A stretch of 64,000 nt of DNA. Origin: Bacteroidales bacterium (GTDB taxonomy: Bacteria; Bacteroidota; Bacteroidia; Bacteroidales; UBA1402). Under the pieces are notes generated by a model, which ran no database searches, was not told the origin of the DNA, and saw nothing but the letters and a program-made list of their open reading frames with translations. Both the position numbers and the translations under genes were made by a program. This document shows, piece by piece, positions 34,091 through 42,829 of this stretch (its first letter is position 1; every line of letters starts with the position of its first letter). Location: assembly GCA_017468435.1 (NCBI GenBank), contig JAFUIP010000003.1:62001-126000 (forward strand), written 5' to 3'.

Positions 34091-35242
34091 TTAATCCCTA
34101 ATCCCCTTATAATAATATTCCTTAATTACCTTCACGATCATATCCACTTGCTCCAAATCGAGTTCATAATACATAGGCATACGAACAAGACAGTCTGCGT
34201 ACATATCGCAAAGAGGAAGTTCTGGGACTGAATCTGTATGCTTCACATAATAATCGCTCTTATGCAAGGAAAGATAGTGGAAAGGTGCTGTAACGCCATG
34301 TTCCTTCAGGTACTGAATCAAGCCTGAACGTTCTTCAAGGTTTCGACATACGATGTAGAACATGTGGGCATTGTTTGTAGCATAACCAGGTATCTGAGGC
34401 AAGCAAATCTTGCCTTCTGCGGCCAAAGTCTGAAGACCAACAAAATATTGTTCCCAAAGTTTCTTACGCTTACCTTGAATTTCATCAAGGTTTTCCAACT
34501 GTGCCCACAAGAAAGCGGCATTGATTTCAGCAGGAAGGAATGAGGAACCCATATCTACCCAACCATACTTGTTAACAGCTCCACGGAAGAACTCTGCACG
34601 ATTGGTACCTTTCTCCCATAGAATCTCCGATCTACGGATGAAACACTCATCATTGATTACAAGGAGACCACCTTCACCACCTGCTGTGATGTTCTTTGTC
34701 TCGTGGAAAGAGAATGCCCCAAGGTGACCTACACCACCAAGAGCCTTTCCTTTGTAGAAAGAATCAATTGCTTGTGCTGCATCTTCCACCACAATAAGGT
34801 TATACTTCTCAGCAACTGCCATGATTGCATCCATATCGCACGCGACACCTGCATAATGAACTGGAGCGATGACTCGTGTCTTAGATGTAATCAATGATTC
34901 TAGCTTCTCAGCATCCATGTTTGGATTGCTGTCCATAGAATCTGCAAACACTACCTTGGCACCCTCACGAAGGAAGGCAAGAGCAGTTGACACAAAAGTA
35001 TATGAAGGCACAATCACTTCATCTCCAGGCTTCAAATCACAGAGCATTGCACACATTTCCAATGCATCTGTACCAGATGTAGTTAACAAACATTTCTTGA
35101 AGCCATAGCGCTCCATGAAAAAGTTTTGACACTTCTTTGTAAAATCTCCATTACCTGACAATTTGCCAGTATACACTGATTGATACATGTAATGAGCCTC
35201 TTTACCTGTGAGGTAAGGTTTGTTAAACGGGATTGGTTGCAT
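34091..35242 (-). CDS. wecE: dTDP-4-amino-4,6-dideoxygalactose transaminase
   Basis: This 383-residue PLP enzyme belongs to the DegT/DnrJ/EryC1 family. The PLP-site motifs are EVIVPSYTFVSTALAFLREG, VVEDAAQAIDSFYKG and SFHETKNITAGGEGGLL, in which the Lys of HETKN should form the internal aldimine. The form SFHETKN is typical of the WecE/RffA branch, which uses dTDP-4-keto-6-deoxyglucose, the product of RmlB made by this locus. The product dTDP-4-amino-4,6-dideoxygalactose (Fuc4N) is often N-acetylated. Confidence 0.9.
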   Translation of the reverse strand: MQPIPFNKPYLTGKEAHYMYQSVYTGKLSGNGDFTKKCQNFFMERYGFKKCLLTTSGTDALEMCAMLCDLKPGDEVIVPSYTFVSTALAFLREGAKVVFADSMDSNPNMDAEKLESLITSKTRVIAPVHYAGVACDMDAIMAVAEKYNLIVVEDAAQAIDSFYKGKALGGVGHLGAFSFHETKNITAGGEGGLLVINDECFIRRSEILWEKGTNRAEFFRGAVNKYGWVDMGSSFLPAEINAAFLWAQLENLDEIQGKRKKLWEQYFVGLQTLAAEGKICLPQIPGYATNNAHMFYIVCRNLEERSGLIQYLKEHGVTAPFHYLSLHKSDYYVKHTDSVPELPLCDMYADCLVRMPMYYELDLEQVDMIVKVIKEYYYKGIRD

Positions 35243-35253
35243 ATTGATTAGGA

Positions 35254-36279
35254 TTAATTAATTTTTAACAATAATTTATTAAACAATTGACTGTAACCAC
35301 AGACTCTTTTTAGTGACTCGATTCCAATACTGAATAGAAGACTGGCAATTAGCAGAGCAAGAAAAATTAGTATTGGAGAATTAATGCTATAAAAAGCATC
35401 AGAGAACCAGTATTTAGAAAACATTAAATGCACCATATAGATGTTCATACTATGAAATCCAAGATAACAAAAGAAGCGATATATTATTGACCGTTTAATA
35501 ATACACGCTAAAATTACCAATCCTATAGTAAGCAATAAATATAATGGAATACCTATTCTAAATATTGATTTGACATCATATATAAACGCAAATATTATTA
35601 AAGGGATTCCAATAGTTATAAATAATGCTATTATAAGCTTTGATGACGACAATTTTGGAATCTTGTGACCATACATCGCCCAAGACATACCTATAAGAAA
35701 TATAGGAATGTATAACTGGAGACTTTGACCTATCAAACGAATAAAATATGTACCACTAATTAGTGAAACAATAATTAATACCAATGGTACTTTTTTCAAT
35801 GCCCAATATAATATAGGATAAACAAGATATAATGAAATTATCAAAGAAAAGTACCACCAAGAATCATTATAGGAGCCCTGCCCTCTTATGGCAAAAAAGT
35901 CCTTCGCGCACAGAAACATGTTAGTCAAAGAACTTCCTTCAACACATATTGGTTGATGCATAACTAAAGTTCCGAACATAACTATAGGAACAAAACAGCC
36001 CCAATAGTTACTATATAGTTTTAACAATCTATTATAAATAAAAATAATTGGATTTGACTCGTCGCTCTTTTGATATCCTATAGTCAAACCATATCCAGAA
36101 ATAAAGAGAAAGATACTGACACAAACATCTCCTATTGCTCAAAGATACCTATATGCAGGCGTATACTCTATACCCTGAGGATTTGGGCACCAGAATATGT
36201 GCCACATCAGCATACCACATATACCCAAACCCTTGAGGAATAAAGTATCTTTAATGTCTATCTTATTTAAAGTCATCAT
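35254..36279 (-). pseudogene. Acyltransferase-3 family membrane protein with an in-frame TGA
   Basis: From ATG 36279 the frame runs to TGA at 36141-36139 (codon 47, context RYL*AIGDVCV) and then stays open in the same frame to 35254. In total there are 341 codons, the usual length of acyltransferase-3 proteins. The sequence (LFLKGLGICGMLMWHIFW, then FLFISGYGLTIGY) is a clear relative of the intact gene at 38656-39663. Aligning the two puts the TGA opposite Gly (NQLGIYAKLCV), so GGA to TGA is likely. Unless it is read through or wrongly sequenced, the gene is dead. The intact product would O-acetylate a capsule sugar in the membrane. Confidence 0.8.
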
Positions 36280-37180
36280 TATTTCTTGCTTTAACCCAGC
36301 TTGCGTATTCATTGATAATATCCACTATATTCCCCTCTGGCACAAATCCGGAATCACTTTTCAGTTTTTCTAATGAAGCATCCCATATATATTCATCTGT
36401 CGGGTCCTCTCCAGTTAATATTATTTTGGATTTTGAATTTAATACCTTGACAATAGTTTTAGCGAGATCAAGGTTGGAGACAAGCAAATCACTTGTGAGG
36501 TTATAGACCCCTTTTACGTAATCATTAGTTAACGCTAATTCCAAGCAACGTGAAATATCATTAACATACAGATAATTCTGCTTCCTGCTACCTTTACCAA
36601 ACAGAAGAAGGTCTTCATCTTTGAGAGCCTTTCTAATAAATGTAGGAAAAATGGTATTCATATTTACACCTATTCCAATCGGTGCAGAAATCCTAAAGCT
36701 AGCGGTTCTGATTCCATGATACTCTGCAGCATAATTCGCTAACAATTCTTCAGTTCTCTTTGTTATATGATAAACAGTATATGGATGAATCGGGTGCTCT
36801 TCTGTAATAGGGTGATAAAGTGGCTTACCTATAACCGGAAGACTTGATAATTGTAGAAAGACATGAATATTCTGTTTTTCACATAATTCTAATAATCTCT
36901 GAGTGCCAACGCAATTAGCCGTTATAACATCGGTCAAGTGCGGTTCCTTTCTCATGTCTGCTGCTAAATGAATAACAGCATCAATTTTTGCAGAAATTAA
37001 GGTAGGTATATCTTTTACTTTTTCGGAAGCAATATTACATTGTATATATTCATTAATAGCAAATGGATCTAACGCCATTTCCTTTCTACCAAGTCCAATA
37101 ACATAGTGTCCATGACCTTTTAAGTATTTCGCCACATGATTACCAATGAAACCATTAGAGCCTGTAAGTAATACATTCAT
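36263..37180 (-). CDS. NAD-dependent epimerase/reductase
   Basis: This 305-residue extended SDR protein has the GSNGFIGNH loop at the N-terminus and the YHITKRTEE active-site Tyr and Lys. Length and fold suit a 4-ketoreductase or epimerase on a dTDP- or UDP-sugar. It lies between an ATP-grasp gene (12-bp gap) and the broken acyltransferase, whose start overlaps its end by 17 bp. It could finish the deoxysugar begun by RmlA/RmlB, but the substrate is open. Confidence 0.82.
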   Translation of the reverse strand: MNVLLTGSNGFIGNHVAKYLKGHGHYVIGLGRKEMALDPFAINEYIQCNIASEKVKDIPTLISAKIDAVIHLAADMRKEPHLTDVITANCVGTQRLLELCEKQNIHVFLQLSSLPVIGKPLYHPITEEHPIHPYTVYHITKRTEELLANYAAEYHGIRTASFRISAPIGIGVNMNTIFPTFIRKALKDEDLLLFGKGSRKQNYLYVNDISRCLELALTNDYVKGVYNLTSDLLVSNLDLAKTIVKVLNSKSKIILTGEDPTDEYIWDASLEKLKSDSGFVPEGNIVDIINEYASWVKARNNDDFK

Positions 37181-37192
37181 AGTTAATATTAG

Positions 37193-38383
37193 TTATTCTA
37201 TTTCAACTTTTATCATTTTATTATAATCTCTTACACAACTATTCATTTCTTCATATGAATTATATTCGAAATGAAGAAATGCAACACGCTCATTCATGTG
37301 ATCTTCTATCCTATCACCAATACTTTTCATTACGAATTCCTTTATGATATTCTTCCTTATAGTATCTGGAACATTATAACTTTTTAAAATTCCATCTCTA
37401 TCAACCATTATTCCGTAATGTCCGCAATAACGAATTTTGCATTTTGATAAATCAATATCATCCAAGAAAGTCCAATCACCACCAGTTTCTGCAGTAACTT
37501 GAGCACGATGCCATGGAAAGCCACTATTCATTTCTACCAGCTGTAAGAATTGATTACCAAATGGTCTTCTCATCATTTCGATAATCTGAACGTCTTTACC
37601 ATTGCGAATGTATTGAAACGCAAAGATTCCATCTGATAAATCAAGATCTGTTGCTATCTCCTCAATAATGGAAATTAAATAGTCTTGAACATCTAAAATA
37701 TCCTTGGCAGGGAGCGTTTCGGCTTGAATTAGGTAAGGATTGATATATGAATATGAATCACAACTCGATGAGGCTATAACCTTTTTATTATGTATAAATG
37801 ACACAAATGTTTGTTGGTCACCGGTAATAAAAGGTTCGATTAAAATATGTTTGGTTCTTGATTTTGAAAAGGCATTATCGATAGCAATTATTGCATCTTC
37901 TTTTGTTTCTGCTTTAAGAATTCCTTTTCCGCCTGTTAAATCATTAGCTTTAACGATAATGGGGTATTCAATGTCTTCATCAACGAATTTATATGCGTCA
38001 GGTATATTATTAAAAACTATAGAATAAGGCGTTGGATAATTCTTACCTTGAATATATTCTTTAAATAAATCTTTATGATGAAGTATTTTGGAGACTTCGA
38101 ATGAATCGTGGTTATGCCATCCCATTTGTTCATCAACATATGCAGATGTAATACAGCCGAAATCATTAGCACAAGTTAGTATATGATCAATATTATGTTC
38201 TTTTACGATACTAAGAATAGCTTCGTAATCTGAATAATCGGCTTGGATATATTCATCGGCATATTTATGTGCCATGAGATCTGGCATATTACCAGTAGTT
38301 ATCACATAGAAACCTTGTTTATGACATTCCTCAATAATTGGCAACTCACAAAAGCTACCGTTTAAAATCAAAACCTTTTTCAT
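37193..38383 (-). CDS. ATP-grasp ligase
   Basis: This protein of about 396 residues has a Rossmann-like N-domain (KKVLILNGSFCELPIIEECH), an ATP loop (EYPIIVKANDLTGGKGILKA) and a metal site (GIFAFQYIRNGKDVQIIEMM). I start it at ATG 38383 because the fold begins there; an ATG 11 codons upstream is possible. It is similar in type to the ATP-grasp enzyme at 25116-26297, so the locus holds two ligases. They may form amide or ester links between capsule sugars and amino acids. Confidence 0.85.
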   Translation of the reverse strand: MKKVLILNGSFCELPIIEECHKQGFYVITTGNMPDLMAHKYADEYIQADYSDYEAILSIVKEHNIDHILTCANDFGCITSAYVDEQMGWHNHDSFEVSKILHHKDLFKEYIQGKNYPTPYSIVFNNIPDAYKFVDEDIEYPIIVKANDLTGGKGILKAETKEDAIIAIDNAFSKSRTKHILIEPFITGDQQTFVSFIHNKKVIASSSCDSYSYINPYLIQAETLPAKDILDVQDYLISIIEEIATDLDLSDGIFAFQYIRNGKDVQIIEMMRRPFGNQFLQLVEMNSGFPWHRAQVTAETGGDWTFLDDIDLSKCKIRYCGHYGIMVDRDGILKSYNVPDTIRKNIIKEFVMKSIGDRIEDHMNERVAFLHFEYNSYEEMNSCVRDYNKMIKVEIE

Positions 38384-38655
38384 TTTATAAAAAACATTAG
38401 AAAGTTGTAGAATCATTTGAAGAAGACCATTAAATTATTCACTATCAATAAGAAGATGAAAACATATACTTAACAAAAGACATTTAATTATACCAAAATA
38501 GTCCCCCAAAAACATAGTACATTATACTGTAATGAATGGCATTTGCTAATTGAGGCGAATAAATACCATCAGACCAATCAAATCGTCAAATAATGTTCAG
38601 TAATTCGATATGACACATAATTATTTAATTCTGGAATATTATCAGAATACTTAAA

Positions 38656-39663
38656 TCATTGTATCAATTTATAAAAACCAATTTTCTGCTTAACCAGCTC
38701 TAACACAAGCGAAATCATATAGCACACAACTATAAATATTACAAAGATCGTAATCGGATTATAAGTATTATAAACTATTTCCTCACACCAGATTAAAAGA
38801 AAGGTATGGAATAGAAAAATATTTTGACTATGCTTTCCTAATTGCACAAAAATAGTCTCCAACCAATTGCTAAACTTTACCTTGTATAAGAATACTACTA
38901 TTGTCATACAGAGCAATGTATCTACAATGCAATACATATTGCTGAAATTTCTAATAACAGACAACAACACAAATGCTATAATCGTATCAAAGACACTTAA
39001 TCTATCAAATAAAAAGACTGGTGCTCTTGCTATCCACATACCTGCCAAGAACGGAAGAAGGTAGTTTGATATTGGAGTTACAATGGGTAGCCCTGCTAAA
39101 CAAGAAACGATGACAGCAGACGATAAAAGCAAGAGCCACTTACTTACAAGCCACTTGTGTAGCAAAGGAAAGCCCAGATACAACAAAATAATACAAGAGT
39201 AGAACCACCATGTGGGATTATACCCATAGTTTCCTGAAAGATTAAGCAATCCCAAAAAATCAAGTATCATTTTGATAATGAAATGATTGCCATAAGCATC
39301 TACCGGAGTACGTCCAAACAGAAAGATTCCAACAGGAACGAAAAGCAACCAGATGAACCAATAATTCAAATATAATTTCTTGAACCTATGCTTATAAAAC
39401 GATAAAGCTTTTATATCTTTATTCAAAAATGTAGTTTCAAGACCATACCCAGAAGCAAACACAAAGATAGCCACACACAATTTTGCATAAATACCTAACT
39501 GATTTACAACACCAAAGTCATGAGATCCAACATAAATATGGTAATCCCAAAACAAAGAAGCGCTTGAGGGGCTATAAAACAAATGGTGAAAAAGCATCAG
39601 CAGGATACCCCCCCCCTTAAATATCAATGAATTTCGTTTGCTTATCAAATTATTTGGTTGCAT
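38656..39663 (-). CDS. Acyltransferase-3 family membrane protein with G9 tract
   Basis: This 335-residue protein has about ten transmembrane helices and the family start SLIFKGGGILLMLFHHLFY with the conserved His, followed by VFASGYGLETTF. It should transfer acetyl groups to capsule sugars across the inner membrane. Codons 13-16 are written by nine consecutive G (39608-39616), so one slip would stop the protein after a few residues. It begins 8 bp after the flippase gene. Confidence 0.88.
   Translation of the reverse strand: MQPNNLISKRNSLIFKGGGILLMLFHHLFYSPSSASLFWDYHIYVGSHDFGVVNQLGIYAKLCVAIFVFASGYGLETTFLNKDIKALSFYKHRFKKLYLNYWFIWLLFVPVGIFLFGRTPVDAYGNHFIIKMILDFLGLLNLSGNYGYNPTWWFYSCIILLYLGFPLLHKWLVSKWLLLLSSAVIVSCLAGLPIVTPISNYLLPFLAGMWIARAPVFLFDRLSVFDTIIAFVLLSVIRNFSNMYCIVDTLLCMTIVVFLYKVKFSNWLETIFVQLGKHSQNIFLFHTFLLIWCEEIVYNTYNPITIFVIFIVVCYMISLVLELVKQKIGFYKLIQ
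39608..39616 (-). repeat. G9 tract near the start of an acyltransferase gene
   Basis: Nine C on the plus strand encode KGGG in the 5' part of the acyltransferase-3 gene. The position, about 50 bp into the gene, is ideal for on/off switching by slippage. Confidence 0.8.
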
Positions 39664-39671
39664 TATTCTTA

Positions 39672-41207
39672 TTATTTCTTTTGAAATTTATTTTTTATTA
39701 AAGTAATTAATTTGGTTCTCATTGCTCTATCCATAAAAGCAAACGATGACACACATACTGCCAACATAATAACAATGCCATCAATTACCATCAAACCAAT
39801 ACTCTCAGGTTGGAGAAAATGGTGTAGAGCGATACCAATTGCCACTGGGGGTATAGCTACTTTTATCATCTGCCAGGTACAGAGCATAATATTCTTCCAT
39901 GTATAATCAGGAATATACTTACAAAGAATGATAGGTTTAACTACAAAAGATCCCAAAACAGACTGAAGAATCACAAAATACTGTATCCACATTACATCCC
40001 ATCCTACCTTTAATACTATATATAACCCCATAACACCTCCTATAGTCACAAAAACACTAGCATAAGAATTCTCTTTTAATTTACCACTTGCCATCATCGG
40101 TATATACAAAGTTGCATTATACACCCCGAGTAGCTGTGCAATTAAAGAATACTGACTAAAAATTACTGCGTACTTAGGAACTTCTACTAACCATAGATTG
40201 AGAATTGGCTCCATTAGCACTATGACCGGTAAACATAAAAGAAGCATTAAGTCAAAGATATAGACTGATGTTTCAAGATTTAACTTGCGTGATTCTGCAT
40301 ACTGTTCTGTTGAATATAATTTTATAATCTGAGGATTTATTGCTGTAGAAAAGTTATTTCTAAAATGTAGTATGGCGTTTGATATCTGATTTCCAATAGT
40401 TTGCGCAGCGACAATAACTGGAGAGAAAAACATATTCATCACAACCGTTAAACCTTGTGTTCCGAGGATCTGAGAAATATTTGCTATCAGACTCCAAGAT
40501 GAGAATCCTAACATTTCCTTAAAAATAGGTTTATCAAAATGTTTTGTTAAATGAGATTCTTGATATTGCTTGGTGCAGAAGAACCTATATGTAAGAGATA
40601 TTACTACTTGTACTACGGCAAGTAATACCGCATAAAAGATAAGTCTATCCCATTGGGTAACTGATATAAGATAAGCAATAGCCAACTTTGCAAAAGCTTC
40701 AAATAATCCCACATAGGCATATATGTTCATATTCTCGCGAGCAATTATTACAGCTGTATAAGGGACTTGAGTGATTGAGACAAAAGTTGTAAAAACAGAA
40801 ATAACCAAAACCCATACTGCTGCATACATGCGGTCTGCAGGAATAATCAATTTATTTTCAACGAACCAGATACCTCCAGTAAGTAATAATACTGCAACAA
40901 TTATAGCCAAAATCAAATGAGAATAGAAGGCCGTAGAGAAAGTATTCTTCAAACGCTCAAAATTTCCTCTACCGATTTCAAAGGTGAGAAAACGAGAGGT
41001 ACCGGTACTCAATGTTCCATTTAAGAACCCAAGCATAGCAACAACACCGGCTACAGATCCGTATATACCATAGTCAGACGCGCCCAACTTATCAAGGACT
41101 ACTCGTTGAGTAAATAACGAGACACCCATGACCAATAGCATGCGGACGTATAGTATTAACGTATTTTTGGCAATACGTTTTTTATTTGCTTGAGTTTCTA
41201 TTTCCAT
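39672..41207 (-). CDS. wzx: Wzx-type polysaccharide flippase
   Basis: This 511-residue protein has 12-14 hydrophobic helices of the MOP/polysaccharide exporter superfamily, with the typical front segment (LVMGVSLFTQRVVLDKLGASDYGIYGSVAG). It should flip the finished undecaprenyl-linked repeat unit to the periplasm, where Wzy polymerises it. It lies 8 bp before an acyltransferase gene. It is the only flippase seen in the locus, apart from the unlinked MATE gene at 54813. Confidence 0.9.
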   Translation of the reverse strand: MEIETQANKKRIAKNTLILYVRMLLVMGVSLFTQRVVLDKLGASDYGIYGSVAGVVAMLGFLNGTLSTGTSRFLTFEIGRGNFERLKNTFSTAFYSHLILAIIVAVLLLTGGIWFVENKLIIPADRMYAAVWVLVISVFTTFVSITQVPYTAVIIARENMNIYAYVGLFEAFAKLAIAYLISVTQWDRLIFYAVLLAVVQVVISLTYRFFCTKQYQESHLTKHFDKPIFKEMLGFSSWSLIANISQILGTQGLTVVMNMFFSPVIVAAQTIGNQISNAILHFRNNFSTAINPQIIKLYSTEQYAESRKLNLETSVYIFDLMLLLCLPVIVLMEPILNLWLVEVPKYAVIFSQYSLIAQLLGVYNATLYIPMMASGKLKENSYASVFVTIGGVMGLYIVLKVGWDVMWIQYFVILQSVLGSFVVKPIILCKYIPDYTWKNIMLCTWQMIKVAIPPVAIGIALHHFLQPESIGLMVIDGIVIMLAVCVSSFAFMDRAMRTKLITLIKNKFQKK

Positions 41208-41311
41208 CTAGTATCATAATTTAGCCACTAGCACTTTAAGCGGCTGAGACGATTGGTACATTCATTTGTGTTCTTTAAGTTCCTGCTGCTAGCAATGTGC
41301 GCGAATGGATT

Positions 41312-42562
41312 CTACATAAACTTATCCCGAATCTTTAAATCTTTTGTTATTAATTTAAAAATACATTTTTCGTAGTCTTCTAACCATGGCTTATCAAAAC
41401 AATAATCACCACACATCCCGCATATGGTAGCAAACGGACAAATGCCCTGTTTTGCTTTGTCCTGCTGCAATAAAAAAACATGGATCCAAGTAAGGCCTAC
41501 CATGTGAACAATATCAGATGCACCTTGGCCGTTTAATGACGGGAAAAACCAACCTCTACCTTGCGCATGAATAAAAGGTATACCAGTAACCTTGACTAAT
41601 GCTTTTATATTCTCAACAGTAATTGGTGCTTCTGTATTGATGACATTTAAAATGGGTACATTACCATCTACCAACTTGACAGAATCCAAAATCGTATCAA
41701 TATATGGAGTATCTATTCTTAAAAATCCTTTTATTGATTCCTTAAATGTTTCTATCGTTTGGTTGAAAAAGTATGGTACATTAACACTTTTATTCTTCAC
41801 TTTTATAGGAGATGTCCATATAAAGTCATCAAATACCTGAAATCCGCTTTTCGTATTATCAACTCTATCATCTAAGCATAAGCTCATAAAGAAGTCTGCT
41901 GGTGACAAATCGAAAAGTGAAGTATAACAGATGCATATAAACTTCTTGACATCATTATATACAGATGGAAAATGTTGTTTACATAAAATCCTTAATAAAT
42001 TATATGGAATATCGGGATGAGGTTGTAACTCTCCTAATATGGACTGATAAGCAACAGCCATTCCTTCCTTTATATCCAGAGCACCTATATATCTGTTCTT
42101 TATAATACCATCAATTGTCTTGTATTGAACTCTAACCTTTCTTCCATTTCGGTATTGCCCGTAATAATCCTCAAAAAAAAAGGATATCTTATAATCTTCG
42201 TTTATAATATCTTGACAACCTTCTTCTGGTACCCTATCTCCATTCATAACATTAATCCATCTCAACCGTTCAAGCAAATCTTCTGAGTATGAAGTATTGT
42301 ATGGAATAGTAATCTTTTGCTTTGTCTCAATTTCCCGAAAAGTTTCTATGGCCGCTTGATGTATAGTGTTCGCTTCGAATATACCATAAAAGGTTGAGAT
42401 ATTTTGGAGATAATGAACATACTCATGAGTAAATGTACTCAAATCATCAAAAGACATATTCTCCAAATCTTCTCGAAAGGATCCTTTCAGATAAATATGA
42501 AAACACCCTGTACGATAGTATCCCTGAAGTTCTTTTTCTATTTGTTCTCTTGATAAATGCAT
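41312..42562 (-). CDS. Putative zinc metallopeptidase (HEXXH) of unrecognised family
   Basis: I do not recognise this 416-residue protein. Near residue 45 it has THEYVHYLQN, an HExxH zinc motif, and about 120 residues later LDIKEGMAVAYQS, which carries the Glu-Gly-x-Ala of a gluzincin third ligand. There is no signal peptide, so it probably acts in the cytosol. The C-terminus holds a Cys-rich knot (CPFATICGMCGDYC). It stands alone with 104- and 267-bp gaps, in AT-rich DNA between Wzx and RmlB, as a passenger gene would. A9 at 42173-42181 lies within the coding region. Confidence 0.75.
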   Translation of the reverse strand: MHLSREQIEKELQGYYRTGCFHIYLKGSFREDLENMSFDDLSTFTHEYVHYLQNISTFYGIFEANTIHQAAIETFREIETKQKITIPYNTSYSEDLLERLRWINVMNGDRVPEEGCQDIINEDYKISFFFEDYYGQYRNGRKVRVQYKTIDGIIKNRYIGALDIKEGMAVAYQSILGELQPHPDIPYNLLRILCKQHFPSVYNDVKKFICICYTSLFDLSPADFFMSLCLDDRVDNTKSGFQVFDDFIWTSPIKVKNKSVNVPYFFNQTIETFKESIKGFLRIDTPYIDTILDSVKLVDGNVPILNVINTEAPITVENIKALVKVTGIPFIHAQGRGWFFPSLNGQGASDIVHMVGLTWIHVFLLQQDKAKQGICPFATICGMCGDYCFDKPWLEDYEKCIFKLITKDLKIRDKFM

Positions 42563-42829
42563 TATCTATCACTATCCTTATAGTTCTGACAATTGTCGTG
42601 GTATAGCCAATAACTATCGTTTTCACGTTGTGACCACAGCAAAAGTTTCTGTGTATAGAGCGGTTTTATTCAGAATGCCGAAACGAATCAACCTTTCAGA
42701 CTTGCACACCATTCCATCACAAAGCCAATCCTACTTCTAACAAAAAGGAATGTCGCACTAAAGAGTGTTAAATCTCAAAGAGGCTGTTAGACACTATGTG
42801 AGTTGGTAATAATTTGGCATAACATAACA

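Noticed and set aside
27333..36279. Genetic-code change with TGA read as an amino acid
   Set aside because: TGA is used as the normal stop in several ATGA gene overlaps (for example 60365-60368 and 48603-48606), so the two in-frame TGA codons are better explained by mutation or error.
42563..42829. Insertion-sequence remnant between the HEXXH gene and rfbB
   Set aside because: The 267-bp gap shows no transposase-like frame and no terminal inverted repeats or target duplication that I can see.
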